A stretch of DNA of 64,000 nucleotides. Origin: Pseudoduganella flava. Its GTDB lineage: Bacteria; Pseudomonadota; Gammaproteobacteria; Burkholderiales; Burkholderiaceae_D. The notes under the pieces were generated by a model. The model saw only the letters and a program-made list of their open reading frames with translations, had not been told where the DNA came from and ran no database searches. A program made the translations under genes and the position numbers. Position 1 is the first letter of the stretch; each line of letters begins with the position of its first letter. This document shows positions 1 through 8,834 of the stretch, piece after piece. Location: assembly GCF_007830495.1 (NCBI RefSeq), contig NZ_VLKW01000003.1:682001-746000 (forward strand). The letters are read 5' to 3'.

Positions 1-2
1 CG

Positions 3-566
3 CGCCTGTTCGCGACCGGCTTGCGCAATCCGAACGGCATGGCGTGGGAACCGAAGACGAAAACGCTGTGGACCGTCGTCAACGAACGCGATGAACTGGG
101 CAATGACCTCGTGCCCGATTACCTGACGTCGGTAAAGGACGGCGGCTTCTACGGCTGGCCGTACAGCTGGTATGGCCAGCATGTGGACCAGCGCGTCAAG
201 GACCAGCGTCCGGACCTCGTCGCCAAGGCGATCGTGCCGGACTACGCGGTGGGCGCCCACACGGCCTCGCTCGGCCTGGCGTTCTACGACGGCAAGCTGT
301 TCCCCGCCAGCTACCAAGGCGGCGCGTTCATCGGCCAGCACGGCTCGTGGAACCGCAAGCCGTTCTCCGGCTACAAGGTGGTGTTCGTGCCGTTCGCGGA
401 CGGCAAGCCCGCCGGCCCGCCGGTGGACATCCTGACGGGCTTCCTGTCGAAGGACGAGAAGGCCAAGGGCCGTCCGGTCGGCGTCGCCGTCGCGAAGGAT
501 GGCGCGCTGCTGGTCGCGGACGATGTCGGCAATACGATCTGGCGGGTGGCACCGAGCGGGCACTGA
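3..566 (+). CDS. PQQ-dependent sugar (sorbosone-type) dehydrogenase, C-terminal part
   Basis: The frame is open from the window edge, so the 5' part of the gene lies outside. The visible 187 codons are the end of a beta-propeller of the glucose/sorbosone dehydrogenase (GSDH) type. Propeller-blade features visible are the stretches [18 protein letters not shown] and [16 protein letters not shown], then a closing [15 protein letters not shown] strand. Family members oxidise aldoses or sorbosone in the periplasm and may use PQQ. The substrate cannot be inferred from this fragment, and a signal peptide cannot be checked. gloA follows 79 bases downstream on the same strand. Confidence 0.85.
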   Translation, partial: RLFATGLRNPNGMAWEPKTKTLWTVVNERDELGNDLVPDYLTSVKDGGFYGWPYSWYGQHVDQRVKDQRPDLVAKAIVPDYAVGAHTASLGLAFYDGKLFPASYQGGAFIGQHGSWNRKPFSGYKVVFVPFADGKPAGPPVDILTGFLSKDEKAKGRPVGVAVAKDGALLVADDVGNTIWRVAPSGH

Positions 567-645
567 ACCGGTACCGGGCTGGCCCTGAGCGCGGCCGCCG
601 AAAAACCCCTACAATCGCGGCTTTACGCTTTGACGAAAGAACAGC

Positions 646-1056
646 ATGCGCATCCTGCACACGATGCTGCGGGTCGGTGACCTGCAGCGTTCCATCGACT
701 TCTACACCAAGGTGCTCGGCATGAAACTGCTGCGCACCAGCGACAACCCCGAATACCAGTACACGCTGGCGTTCGTCGGCTACGGCAACAACCCGGATCA
801 CGCGGAACTGGAACTGACGTACAACTACGGCGTCGACAAGTACGACCTCGGCAACGCCTACGGCCACATCGCGATCTCGACGGAAAACATCGTCGAGGCC
901 TGCAACGCCGTCAAGGCGAACGGCGGCAACGTGACGCGCGAGCCGGGCCCCGTCAAGGGCGGCACGACGGTGATCGCCTTCGTCACCGACCCGGACGGCT
1001 ACAAGATCGAGCTGATCGAGCGCTCGTTCCAGGGCGAAGGCGGCGGCCTGCGCTGA
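646..1056 (+). CDS. gloA: Lactoylglutathione lyase (glyoxalase I)
   Basis: Isomerises the hemithioacetal of methylglyoxal and glutathione to S-lactoylglutathione in the cytoplasm. The 136-residue protein closely resembles E. coli GloA over its whole length (N-terminus [20 protein letters not shown]). The four metal ligands of the Ni-type bacterial enzyme are in place: His5, Glu56, His74 and Glu122. The ATG has the standard N-terminus for the family. A TACAAT hexamer at 610-615 could be the -10 box, but no convincing -35 is visible. A rho-independent terminator follows directly, so the gene looks monocistronic. Confidence 0.97.
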   Translation: MRILHTMLRVGDLQRSIDFYTKVLGMKLLRTSDNPEYQYTLAFVGYGNNPDHAELELTYNYGVDKYDLGNAYGHIAISTENIVEACNAVKANGGNVTREPGPVKGGTTVIAFVTDPDGYKIELIERSFQGEGGGLR

Positions 1057-1071
1057 TCCCGCGCCCCATGC

Positions 1072-1100
1072 AAAACGCCGGCTTCCGCCGGCGTTTTTTT
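1072..1100 (+). terminator. Rho-independent terminator of gloA
   Basis: Inverted repeat AACGCCGG (1074-1081) and CCGGCGTT (1088-1095), extended by a C-G pair around a TTCC loop, followed by an uninterrupted T run to 1100. It lies 15 bases after the gloA stop. Confidence 0.9.
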
Positions 1101-1103
1101 ATT

Positions 1104-1143
1104 GCTGAGCTGGTCGCTAAACAACACCGGGGACAGTCCCCGG
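1104..1143. repeat. Palindromic intergenic repeat, leader-plus-hairpin type, copy 1
   Basis: A 23-bp leader (1104-1126) ending CTAAACAACA is followed by a hairpin CCGGGGAC-A-GTCCCCGG (1127-1143). The same 23 bases recur exactly at 20382-20404, again followed by a GGGGAC/GTCCCC hairpin. Here it lies between the gloA terminator and the end of tolC. See the findings for the wider family. Confidence 0.85.
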
Positions 1144-1162
1144 TCTAGAAAAACAACAGCGG

Positions 1163-2464
1163 TCAGTTCGTCAGCAGCGCGTTGACCGGCGCGAGGTCGT
1201 CTTCCTTCAGCGTGCCGGCGGCGGCCTTCAGGCGCAGGCCGTTCATGATCGTGTCGTAGCGGGCTTTCGCCAGGTCGCGCTGCGTCGAATACAGCTGGCG
1301 CTGCGCGTTCAGCACGTCGATGTTGATCCGCACGCCCACCTGGTAGCCCAGCTTGTTCGACTCCAGCGCGGACTTGCTCGACACCTCCGCCGCTTCCAGC
1401 GCCTTCACCTGCGCCAGGCCGCTGTTCACGGACAGGAATGCCTGCCGGGCGTTCTGCGCCGCGGTGCGCTTGTTCGCTTCGAGGTCGTTGCGCGACTTTT
1501 CCTCCAGCGCGATCGTCTCGCGTACCTTGCTGGTGACGGCGAAGCCGTTGAAGATCGGTACGTTCCACGAGATGCCGATCGAGTTGCCGCGCTGGATGCC
1601 GTTGGTCGGCGGGCTGTCGCGCGTCGACGATGCCGTCAGGTCGACGGTCGGCAGGTGGCCGGCACGGTTGCGGGCGATCTCGCGCTTTGCGATCTCCACG
1701 TTCAGGCGCTGCAGCGCCACGGCGAAGTTGTCCGACTCGGCCGCCGAAATCCACGGCTCGATAGTGGCGGGCTGCGGCGGTGCGATCGTCACGCCGGCAC
1801 GCAGCGTGGCCAACGTGGACGGTGCCGTGCCGATGATCTGCTGCAGCGCCGTACGGGCCACTTCCAGCGCGTTGATCGCGGCGAATTCCTGGGCGACGAC
1901 GAGGTCGTACGCGGCTTGCGCCTCGTGCGTGTCGGTGATCGTCTGCGTGCCCACTTCGAAGTTGCGCTTCGCCGACGCCAGCTGCTCGGTCGTGGCGGAC
2001 TTCTGCGCCTGGATCGACGCCAGGTTGTCCTGCGCCGTCAGCACGTCGAAATAGGCCTGGGCGACGCGCACGATCAGGTCTTGCTGCGCCTGGGCGAACT
2101 GCACTTCGGCCTGCGCCTGCGACAGCTTGCTCTGCTCGTACTGCTGCCACGACGCGAAGTTGAACAGCGGCTGGGACAGCGCCAGCACGTAGTGATTCTG
2201 GTGCGAGTCCGCACTCACCTTGCCGAGGCCGGCGCGCTCCTGGTCGCCGTAGAAGCGCGAATGCGTGCCTTGCAGCGCGACCTGCGGCAGCAGCAGAGAA
2301 CGCCCCTGGGTGATCCGCTCCTGTCCAGCCGTCAGCGAATTGCGCGCACTGGCGTACGTGGCGTCGTTCGCCAGCGCTTGCTGGTAGACTTGGATAAGAT
2401 CGGCCGCCTGTGCGTTGAGCGTGAATGCGCTGGCGAGCAGTGCGGCGATAAGGGGTCTCTGCAT
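1163..2464 (-). CDS. tolC: TolC family outer-membrane efflux channel
   Basis: Outer-membrane exit duct for tripartite efflux pumps and type I secretion. The 433-residue protein has a Sec signal (about residues 1-20, cleavage after LNAQA) and the two OEP repeats of the family. Each repeat is rich in long Ala/Gln helices, and AYFDVLTAQDNLASIQAQ is typical of the first. GISWNVPIFNGF marks the second beta segment. Length is close to the 420-490 usual for TolC. A GGAG box lies eight bases before the ATG. No inner-membrane pump or adaptor gene is adjacent, so the channel may serve several pumps. It is followed by repeat copy 1. Confidence 0.93.
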   Translation of the reverse strand: MQRPLIAALLASAFTLNAQAADLIQVYQQALANDATYASARNSLTAGQERITQGRSLLLPQVALQGTHSRFYGDQERAGLGKVSADSHQNHYVLALSQPLFNFASWQQYEQSKLSQAQAEVQFAQAQQDLIVRVAQAYFDVLTAQDNLASIQAQKSATTEQLASAKRNFEVGTQTITDTHEAQAAYDLVVAQEFAAINALEVARTALQQIIGTAPSTLATLRAGVTIAPPQPATIEPWISAAESDNFAVALQRLNVEIAKREIARNRAGHLPTVDLTASSTRDSPPTNGIQRGNSIGISWNVPIFNGFAVTSKVRETIALEEKSRNDLEANKRTAAQNARQAFLSVNSGLAQVKALEAAEVSSKSALESNKLGYQVGVRINIDVLNAQRQLYSTQRDLAKARYDTIMNGLRLKAAAGTLKEDDLAPVNALLTN

Positions 2465-2524
2465 TGCTATCTCCGTTGGAGTCGTTAAGAGTTTTTCGGT
2501 TTTCTGGTGCTGAATATCGCTGAA

Positions 2525-2543
2525 AAGCCGCTTAAAACGGCTT
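2525..2543 (-). terminator. Possible terminator downstream of the rhodanese gene
   Basis: Inverted repeat AAGCCG (2525-2530) / CGGCTT (2538-2543) with a 7-base loop. On the minus strand it runs on into a short T stretch. It separates the pcm-rhodanese unit from tolC. The stem is only 6 bp. A second small inverted repeat, GTACGGA (2576-2582) / TCCGTAC (2588-2594), lies between it and the rhodanese stop. Confidence 0.45.
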
Positions 2544-2609
2544 CTTATTTCTGAAAACTATTCCCCGCCGGCTGAGTACGGAATTCCTCCGTACTTCGCC
2601 TGTACCTCC

Positions 2610-2933
2610 TCAGTACTTCGGCATCGACGGGTCCACCTGCAACGCCCACGCGTGGATGCCACCCGTCAGGTTCGTCACCTTCGGGAAGCCATGCCGCTCC
2701 AGGAACGCCGCCACGGACAGGCTGCGCGCGCCGTGGTGGCAGATGCACACGATTTCCGCATCCTCGTCCAGATCGTCGATGCGGGCCGGAATGGTCTGCA
2801 TCGGGATCAAGGTCGCACCTTCCAGGTGGCAGGTGTCGTATTCCCAATTCTCGCGCACGTCCAGCAGGACGGGGCGCGGGCGGGTATCATCGGCCAGCCA
2901 TGCGGCCAGCTCCGGAGCGGTAATGTGCTGCAT
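2610..2933 (-). CDS. Single-domain rhodanese-like sulfurtransferase
   Basis: The 107-residue protein is one rhodanese domain. It has the LLDVRENWEYDTCHLEGA entry segment, the active-site loop CHHGARS (Cys65, pattern CxxGxR) and the closing segment NLTGGIHAWA. It probably transfers sulfane sulfur in the cytoplasm; the acceptor is unknown. The start chosen (MQHITAPEL) begins the domain without the unlike extension that an upstream start would add, and it leaves 19 bases after the pcm stop. No good Shine-Dalgarno sequence is visible, so translation may be coupled to pcm. Confidence 0.9.
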   Translation of the reverse strand: MQHITAPELAAWLADDTRPRPVLLDVRENWEYDTCHLEGATLIPMQTIPARIDDLDEDAEIVCICHHGARSLSVAAFLERHGFPKVTNLTGGIHAWALQVDPSMPKY

Positions 2934-2952
2934 CGTCGTGCGTGCCGGTTGC

Positions 2953-3603
2953 TCAGAACGTGAAGTGGGATGGCGTGACGGCAGCATGCAGCGGCTTCAC
3001 GTCCGTCTCGAACGCCTTCTTCGTCTCGTAGCCGCTGTCGGTACGGGTAATCAGGTTCGCAGACATCACCGGCGATTCGCCGACGATGGCCAGGATGCGG
3101 CCGCCCGGCTTTACCTGCTCCAGCACGGTTTCCGGCAGTACCGGCAGCGCGCCGGCAAACACGATGACGTCGAACGGTGCGCCGTTCGTCCAGCCCTGGG
3201 CGCCGTTGCCCAGTTCGACGGTCACGTTGGTCACGCCGTCCGCCGCCAGGTTCTTCTGAGCCAGCTCCTTCAGCGCCGGATCGATTTCCACGGCCGTCAC
3301 GTGACGGGCGCGGTGCCCCAGCAGCGCAGCCAGGTAGCCGGAACCGGCGCCGACCAGCAGCACGTTCTCATGCTTCTTCACGTGGACTTCCTGGACGATG
3401 CGCGCCTCGAGCTTCGGCGTCAGCATCGACGCGCCGCCCGGCAGCGGGATCATCGTGTCGACGAAAGCCAGGTTCCTGTAGGCTTCCGGAACAAAATTTT
3501 CGCGTTTCACGACCATCAACAGATCGAGTACATCGGTATCCAGCACGTCCCAGGGACGAATCTGCTGTTCGATCATGTTGAATCGGGCTTGTTCGATATT
3601 CAT
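2953..3603 (-). CDS. pcm: Protein-L-isoaspartate O-methyltransferase family protein
   Basis: Belongs to the PCMT family, which methylates L-isoaspartyl residues in damaged proteins using S-adenosylmethionine. In 216 residues it shows the family N-terminus (MIEQQIRPWDVLD), the PGGASMLTPKLEARIVQ substrate-binding segment, motif I VLLVGAGSGYLAALL (81-95) and the acidic VEIDP after it. It is cytosolic. It sits upstream of the rhodanese gene and downstream of a tetR gene, an order I associate with Burkholderiales tolC loci (general knowledge, not searched). The exact substrate of this subgroup is less certain than for E. coli Pcm. Confidence 0.92.
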   Translation of the reverse strand: MNIEQARFNMIEQQIRPWDVLDTDVLDLLMVVKRENFVPEAYRNLAFVDTMIPLPGGASMLTPKLEARIVQEVHVKKHENVLLVGAGSGYLAALLGHRARHVTAVEIDPALKELAQKNLAADGVTNVTVELGNGAQGWTNGAPFDVIVFAGALPVLPETVLEQVKPGGRILAIVGESPVMSANLITRTDSGYETKKAFETDVKPLHAAVTPSHFTF

Positions 3604-3748
3604 CTTTTAGACTTTAGTGAAGGAATAAGAATCCGTCATTTTATCGTTGAACTGGTCTGGACGGGATATTAACGATAACGACGGCGGGTAGCGGGAAATT
3701 GCGACAGTCTGCAGTTTGGCGGGGTTGAAGCACCGAAAATACGCCGTT

Positions 3749-4384
3749 TCATGGCGTGCCGCGGGCAAGCCCGCGCTGCGCGAGACCGAGGAAGGTCTCG
3801 ATGTAGCCTTCCGGATCGACGCCGGCGCCACACGGGTCGTGGGAATGCGTCCATAACATCAGCATGATGACGGGCGCGATCAGCACGTGCGTCATCAGCT
3901 GGGCGTCCACCGTGACGAATTCGCCCCGTTCCATGCCGCGCCGCAGGATCGAGGCGATCAGCGCCTGGCCCCGCGAGATGACCTCGTCATTGTAGAACTG
4001 CGCGATTTCAGGAAAATTACCGGCCTCCATGATGATCAGCTTGGCCAGGCCGGAAGCTCGCGTGGACGCCAGCTCGGTCCACCAGCGCCGCAGCATCGTG
4101 CGCAGCAATTCGGTACAGCTGGCGTCTTCGGCGGCCGCCATGTCGCTCTCGGCCTGGCCGATCACCTGCACGACGTTCTCGCGCACGACGGCCTTGAACA
4201 GCTCCTGCTTGTTTTCAAAATACAGGTACAGGGTACCCTTGGACACCCCGGCGCGGCGCGCCACGTCTTCCAGGCGCGTGGCGGCATAGCCGCGGTCCAC
4301 GAACAAATCGAGCGCGGCGGCCAGCAGTTCCTGCGGCCGGGCGTCTTTGCGGCGCTCCCAGCGCGGCTTCGTGTCTGCGTGCAT
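3749..4384 (-). CDS. TetR/AcrR family transcriptional regulator
   Basis: The 211-residue protein has an N-terminal helix-turn-helix (about 38-58, TRLEDVARRAGVSKGTLYLYF) and an all-helical ligand-binding domain. The ARPQELLAAALDLFVDRGYAATRLEDVA start is typical of AcrR-like repressors. A palindrome 20 bases upstream of the ATG (4404-4413) is a natural candidate for autoregulation. The next genes leftward are pcm, rhodanese and tolC, so control of tolC or an efflux function is plausible but unproven. The 145-base gap to pcm holds no recognisable signal. Confidence 0.93.
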   Translation of the reverse strand: MHADTKPRWERRKDARPQELLAAALDLFVDRGYAATRLEDVARRAGVSKGTLYLYFENKQELFKAVVRENVVQVIGQAESDMAAAEDASCTELLRTMLRRWWTELASTRASGLAKLIIMEAGNFPEIAQFYNDEVISRGQALIASILRRGMERGEFVTVDAQLMTHVLIAPVIMLMLWTHSHDPCGAGVDPEGYIETFLGLAQRGLARGTP

Positions 4385-4400
4385 AACGTGAAACGGCTAA

Positions 4401-4420
4401 CTTACTTATAAGTCAGTAAA
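4401..4420. promoter_or_regulatory. Candidate TetR operator
   Basis: ACTTATAAGT (4404-4413) is a perfect 10-bp palindrome inside a wider imperfect dyad, CTTACTTATAAGTCAGTAAA. It overlaps an AT-rich region where the tetR promoter should lie. AcrR/TtgR-type operators often have this look. Confidence 0.5.
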
Positions 4421-4491
4421 TATAGACCTGCTACATGGCAACGTCAAGCAAGCCTCAGCCGAAACGGGGCTCGGGGGCCCCTTTCACGGTC

Positions 4492-4713
4492 TCACGGTCG
4501 ATGCGTGATCCTGCTGCGCTGCGGATGGGCAGGAAAATCGAACCCCGGGCGCACCGTTTCCAGTTGTGCGGCCGGAAACACCTGCTCGTGTTCGCCGTCG
4601 TCGTCATTCCACCGGCAGCGGATGTCGTCGCCCCGCGTGCCCACCACGATCATCTTCTGGTGCCAGCCGATCGGCCGCACCACGTCGCCGTCCTTCGGTC
4701 GTTCGCGATCCAT
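4492..4713 (-). CDS. DUF2158 (YodC-like) small protein
   Basis: The 73-residue protein has the pattern of the YodC/DUF2158 family: a GDVV start to the barrel, a KMIVVG strand, a central RCRW and a closing FPAAQLETV. The family's function is unknown, and the fold resembles a small beta-barrel. The start at 4713 is fixed by a strong AAGGAGG five bases upstream. The C-terminal RSRITHRP tail is outside the usual domain. It converges with no neighbour and is probably monocistronic. Confidence 0.72.
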   Translation of the reverse strand: MDRERPKDGDVVRPIGWHQKMIVVGTRGDDIRCRWNDDDGEHEQVFPAAQLETVRPGFDFPAHPQRSRITHRP

Positions 4714-4835
4714 GGCCACCTCCTTGTGTCCATGATAATGAATGCCGGGCCCGCCCCTGCACACCGTTGCCAAGCGCACCGTCGGCCTGCGCAAGCGGCG
4801 TTATCATCCGTCCAAGCTCAGTTCGGGAGTATGTT

Positions 4836-6077
4836 TTGCCGCACAGGGATCCGCGCCAACGCTTGCAGCACATCCGCCGCAACGCCACCTGCCTGCTGGC
4901 CGCGATGGCCGGACTGTTCGTGGCCGCCCGCCTGTTGCAGCCGCGCTACCCATGGCTGGGCTTTGCCGGCGCGTTCGCCGAAGCGGCGATGGTCGGCGGT
5001 CTGGCCGACTGGTTCGCGGTGACGGCGCTGTTCCGCCACCCGCTCGGACTGCCGATCCCGCACACGGCGATCATCCCCCGCAACAAGGACCGGATCGGCG
5101 CCAACATCGCCGAATTCCTCGAACATAATTTCATCACGCCGGAAGTCGTGCGCGACGAGTTGAAGGACGTCGACTTTGCCGGCGTCTCCGCGCGCTGGCT
5201 CGCCGACGATGCGAACAGCCGCGCCGTGGCCGAGCGGCTCGTCGGCACGATCCCCGCCGTGCTGAACATGATCGAGGACCGCGATGCGGCCGAATTCGTC
5301 GGCGGCACGCTGGCATCGAGCCTGAAGGACGTGCGCCTCGCGCCGGTGCTGGCCCAGGTGCTGTCGGTGCTCGTCGCCGGCGGCCAGCACGTGCGGCTGC
5401 TGCAGAAGGTGCTGGGCCTCGTCGGCAATGCGCTCGACGAGAATCGCAGCTACATCCGCCAGAAGGTGCACGAGCACAGCCCGAAATGGATGCCGCGGAT
5501 GATCGACGAGAAATTCTTCGAGCGCCTGATGGACGGCATCCAGAGCATCCTCGACGACATGGCGGACGAGGAAGGCGACTGGCGCGCCCGCTTCCACGAC
5601 GCGATCGACGAATTGATTCACAACCTGGAGCAGTCGCCCGAATACGAGGAGCGGCTGCGCGCGCTGCTCACGCGCGGCCTGGGCCACCCGGTGTTCCGGG
5701 CCTATGTCGCCGACGTTTGGCGCGACGTGCGCGCGCGGCTGCTGGCGTCGAGCGCGTCGCCCGACTCGCGCCTGCTGCTGCGCGCGCAGGATGCGCTGCG
5801 CGTGTTCGCCACCGCGCTGGGGCAGAACGAGGCGGTGCGCGCCAAGCTGAACGACTGGCTGAAATCGTTCGCCGTCGACGCGATCGTCGAACGGCGCAGC
5901 CTGATCGTCGCCGTCGTGCGCCGCGTGATCGACAAGTGGGACGCCGACACGATCGCCCAGAAGGTCGAGCTGCACGTGGGCAGCGACCTGCAATTCATCC
6001 GCATCAACGGCACGCTGGTGGGCGGCGTCGTCGGCGTGCTGTTGTATTCGCTGTCGCTGCTGCTTGGCGGGCACTGA
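4836..6077 (+). CDS. DUF445 (YjiN-like) inner-membrane protein
   Basis: A 413-residue DUF445 protein. It has an N-terminal hydrophobic segment (ATCLLAAMAGLFVAARLL), then GFAGAFAEAAMVGGLADWFAVTALFRHPLGLPIPHTAIIP, which is diagnostic of the family. A long helical, charged middle follows, and a C-terminal membrane segment (GTLVGGVVGVLLYSLSLLLG). Function in bacteria is unknown; members sit in the inner membrane with a soluble helical domain. A TTG start at 4836 is proposed because GGGAG (4824-4828) is seven bases upstream and no in-frame ATG fits the conserved N-terminus. The ATG at 4831 is in another frame. Confidence 0.85.
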   Translation: MPHRDPRQRLQHIRRNATCLLAAMAGLFVAARLLQPRYPWLGFAGAFAEAAMVGGLADWFAVTALFRHPLGLPIPHTAIIPRNKDRIGANIAEFLEHNFITPEVVRDELKDVDFAGVSARWLADDANSRAVAERLVGTIPAVLNMIEDRDAAEFVGGTLASSLKDVRLAPVLAQVLSVLVAGGQHVRLLQKVLGLVGNALDENRSYIRQKVHEHSPKWMPRMIDEKFFERLMDGIQSILDDMADEEGDWRARFHDAIDELIHNLEQSPEYEERLRALLTRGLGHPVFRAYVADVWRDVRARLLASSASPDSRLLLRAQDALRVFATALGQNEAVRAKLNDWLKSFAVDAIVERRSLIVAVVRRVIDKWDADTIAQKVELHVGSDLQFIRINGTLVGGVVGVLLYSLSLLLGGH

Positions 6078-6123
6078 GCGCGTTACAATGACGGGCTAGC
6101 CCGCTTGCCAGCACTCCCCGCCC

Positions 6124-6167
6124 GACTTTCTGCCCGCCTGACATTCTGCCCGCCTGACTTACTGCCC
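6124..6167. repeat. 16-bp tandem direct repeat, 2.75 units
   Basis: Units GACTTTCTGCCCGCCT (6124-6139), GACATTCTGCCCGCCT (6140-6155) and the partial GACTTACTGCCC (6156-6167) run up to the ATG of the next gene, leaving no room for a normal ribosome-binding site. Confidence 0.8.
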
Positions 6168-6168
6168 A

Positions 6169-6426
6169 ATGAACTGCCGCGACCATTGCGGTGCCTGTTG
6201 CACCGCCCCTTCGATCACCAGCCCGATTCCCGGTATGCCGAACGGCAAGCCGGCCGGCGTACGCTGCGTGCAGCTGGACGACGACCAGCGTTGCAGGATC
6301 TTCGGCAAGCCGGAGCGGCCCGCGTTTTGCGGCGGCCTGCAGCCGTCGGCGGAGATGTGCGGCGTGGACCGCCAGCACGCCCTGCGGTGGCTGGCGGATC
6401 TGGAGCGGGCAACCGCTCCCGCGTGA
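6169..6426 (+). CDS. YkgJ family cysteine-cluster protein
   Basis: The 85-residue protein carries the CxxHCGxCC arrangement (CRDHCGACC, residues 3-11). Later cysteines are in [27 protein letters not shown] and EMCG, matching the putative zinc- or iron-chelating CxxCxxCC family (PF03692). Function is unknown; it is cytosolic. It is preceded by a short tandem repeat instead of a clear Shine-Dalgarno. A TACAAT box at 6084-6089 may be its -10. The gene downstream is on the opposite strand, converging. Confidence 0.85.
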   Translation: MNCRDHCGACCTAPSITSPIPGMPNGKPAGVRCVQLDDDQRCRIFGKPERPAFCGGLQPSAEMCGVDRQHALRWLADLERATAPA

Positions 6427-6445
6427 CGGCAATGCCCGGGCCGGT

Positions 6446-7267
6446 TCAGTGCCGTGCCGCGGCGGCTGGCGCTTTCCTGGCAATCACGCAGTGGTCGGCG
6501 CCCAGGCCGGCCATGCGCAGCAGGTTGAAGAACGTGCGCCGCAATACCAGGTTGCTGCTGTCGAAATCGCGTACGAAGCTGATGTAGGTGCTGAGCGTTT
6601 CGTACGACAGCGGCTCCGCCCCCCGCTGCTCCAGCATTTCCAGCAGCGACTGCTTCGAGAACAGATTGATGTGGTGGGGCGGGCAGACCATGTTCCAGCG
6701 CTCCAGGCCCTTCACTTTCGCGTGGATGCAGCCGGGGTTCGGCGTCGTTACGACGATCAGCCCGCCCGGCTTGACCCGCTCCAGCACCGCCGACAGGAAG
6801 CCGTGCGGATCGGCCACGTGCTCGAGCACGTTGAACGACGTGACGACGTCGTACATTTCCTTGTGCCGGCAGACGTCCTCGTTGACTAGCTTCACGCCCA
6901 CGTGTTCTTCGGCGAAGCGGATTTCCTCGGTGGAGATTTCCAGGCCGGTCGCGCGCAACCCGAACTCCTTCGCGGCCAGCGAAACGAAATAGCCGTTGCC
7001 CGCGCCGACGTCCAGCAGCGACGCAACGTTGCCGCTCTTGACGATCTTGTCCAGCACATAGCGCCAGCGGAACCCCCACACCTTGTCGATGCTCTCCAGC
7101 GTCCGGTAGGACATTGTGTAGTATTCGTTGGATTCGTACTGCTCGTGATTGAAATCGATATCCGCCATGATGCAGCCGCAGTCGCCGCATCGATAGATAT
7201 CCACCCCGTTTTTCAGGAAGACCTTGCCTTGCATGCGGTGCTTCGAATCCACTACACAGGTTTTCAT
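6446..7267 (-). CDS. Class I SAM-dependent methyltransferase with N-terminal zinc-binding motif
   Basis: The 273-residue protein begins with a short metal-binding region (Cys at residue 3, then RCGDCGCIM). A Rossmann methyltransferase domain follows, with motif I LLDVGAGNGYFVSLA, an acidic GLEIS and the catalytic-loop FNVLEHVADPHGFL. The later VKPGGLIVVTTPNPG strand is typical of Methyltransf_11/23 enzymes. The start MKTCVV at 7267 follows a GGGGGAAT purine stretch. The substrate is unknown; similar proteins modify sugars, lipids or quinones. Codon use is ordinary. It converges with the ykgJ-like gene. Confidence 0.85.
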   Translation of the reverse strand: MKTCVVDSKHRMQGKVFLKNGVDIYRCGDCGCIMADIDFNHEQYESNEYYTMSYRTLESIDKVWGFRWRYVLDKIVKSGNVASLLDVGAGNGYFVSLAAKEFGLRATGLEISTEEIRFAEEHVGVKLVNEDVCRHKEMYDVVTSFNVLEHVADPHGFLSAVLERVKPGGLIVVTTPNPGCIHAKVKGLERWNMVCPPHHINLFSKQSLLEMLEQRGAEPLSYETLSTYISFVRDFDSSNLVLRRTFFNLLRMAGLGADHCVIARKAPAAAARH

Positions 7268-7733
7268 ATTCCCCCCAAGTCTTGAACGCGTCGAAACAAA
7301 GTACTGAAAAGACGAAAACAACTCGGCTGCAAACAACGGCGATGCGTAATGCACGGCGGTGAAGCGGGTGAGGCTGGTTGAACCTGGCCAGGCGAGCGCC
7401 CTGACGGCACGGAGCTGAGGATGGCCAGCTCAGAGGCGTTCGCTATCATTTGCGAACCCATTCCATACCGAAGATATTAGCTTTAGTGTACGAGCCTGCA
7501 GCCGGGAATTGCAAAAAATTTATTTGGCATCAGGCGGCGAAGCGGCCGCGTTGATCGGCCTACTGCAGAGTGATCGCCGGCCTGTCGCGTCACGTCGAGC
7601 CGGCATTTCCAGCATCGCATTTCGTGGCCTGCACACAACTCATTGCCCGATTTGCGCAGTCCGTCGCACATCGCGCGCGTTGAGGCCGGTCCTCGCTATC
7701 ATCCTGCTCTCCAGCACAAGAAAGGACAGCACG
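7268..7733. other. 466-base intergenic region, no gene seen
   Basis: Separates two divergent genes and should hold both promoters. The only structure seen is an inverted repeat GTTCGC (7438-7443) / GCGAAC (7452-7457) around 8 bases. No open frame here looks coding. Confidence 0.5.
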
Positions 7734-8834
7734 ATGAAAAAAGCATGGCTCGCCGCATTGTTCATCCTCGCCACGGCCACCGCCCGCGCCGACGACGCGC
7801 AGGACGCCAAGTACTATCAGCGCGCCCGCACGGCCGTGGCCGACCTGACGAAGATCGTGGCGCCGAACGGCATCCAGGACAGCTACAAGCGGAAGATCGG
7901 CGGCGTCGAGCAGTACATCAGCGTGCGGGGGCAGGACAAGGCCAACCCGATCATCCTGTTCATCCATGGCGGTCCGGCCTCGCCCATGACGCCGACGACG
8001 TGGGAATTCCAGCGGCCCATCGAAGAGTATTTCACGGTCGCGCATTACGACCAGCGGGGCGCCGGCAAGAGCTATCGCCCGACCGACGGCGAGACGATCG
8101 GTTCGACCGTCAACGTCGCGCAATACGTCGACGATGCGATCGAAGTGGCCGAGCACCTGCGCGCAAAGTACGGCAAGGAGAAAGTCGTGTTGATGGGGCA
8201 CAGCTGGGGCACGATCGTCGGCATGGGCGCGGCGCTGAAGCGACCTGACTTGTTCTACGCCTACGTCGGCATCGGCCAGGTGATCAGCGTGCGCGAGAAT
8301 GAACGCATTAGTTACGAGTACGCGCTGGCCGAAGCGAAGCGCCTGGGCAACCAGGAAGCGCTGAAGGACTTGCAGTCGATCGCGCCCTACCCCGGCGACC
8401 AGCCAATCACCCGCGAGCGCATCGTCCTCGCTCGCAAGTGGCCGCAGTATTACGGCGGCATGTCCGCCTGGCGCAGCGAATCGAACTACTTCTTCCTCGG
8501 CCCGCTGCTGTCGCCCGAGTACACGATCGACGACGTAAAGGCGATCGATGCAGGCAGCCTGTTTACGCTGGGCCGCCTGCTGCCGGAATTCGTGACGGTC
8601 GACTACAGCCGTGTGAAGGCATTCCCGATTCCCGTGCTGATGTTCATGGGCCGCCACGACTACACGACGCCGAACGCGCCGACCGAGGCATGGCTGAACG
8701 CCGTGAAGGCGCCGTACAAGCAGGCCGTGTGGTTCGAGCGCTCGGCCCACATGGTGCCGTGGGAAGAACCGGGCAAGACGCTCGTCAGCCTGCTGCAGTA
8801 CGTGAAGCCGCTGACGGAAAAAGCCGCTAGGTAG
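7734..8834 (+). CDS. Secreted alpha/beta hydrolase, proline iminopeptidase-like (S33)
   Basis: The 366-residue protein has a Sec signal (MKKAWLAALFILATATARA, cleavage near residue 19). The alpha/beta-hydrolase core shows the oxyanion segment HGGPASP (78-84), DQRGAGKSY (106-114), the nucleophile elbow GHSWGT (Ser157) and a late His in SAHMVPWEEP. The DQRG(A/S)G segment and the large cap domain are characteristic of prolyl aminopeptidase-like S33 hydrolases. The substrate is unknown. An AGAAAGGA box precedes the ATG. Its last 8 bases overlap the end of the convergent lacI-type gene. Confidence 0.88.
   Translation: MKKAWLAALFILATATARADDAQDAKYYQRARTAVADLTKIVAPNGIQDSYKRKIGGVEQYISVRGQDKANPIILFIHGGPASPMTPTTWEFQRPIEEYFTVAHYDQRGAGKSYRPTDGETIGSTVNVAQYVDDAIEVAEHLRAKYGKEKVVLMGHSWGTIVGMGAALKRPDLFYAYVGIGQVISVRENERISYEYALAEAKRLGNQEALKDLQSIAPYPGDQPITRERIVLARKWPQYYGGMSAWRSESNYFFLGPLLSPEYTIDDVKAIDAGSLFTLGRLLPEFVTVDYSRVKAFPIPVLMFMGRHDYTTPNAPTEAWLNAVKAPYKQAVWFERSAHMVPWEEPGKTLVSLLQYVKPLTEKAAR

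Noticed and set aside
4831..5022. ATG 4831 as start of the DUF445 gene
   Set aside because: It is in another frame and gives no DUF445 sequence; the TTG at 4836 is in frame with a well-placed GGGAG.
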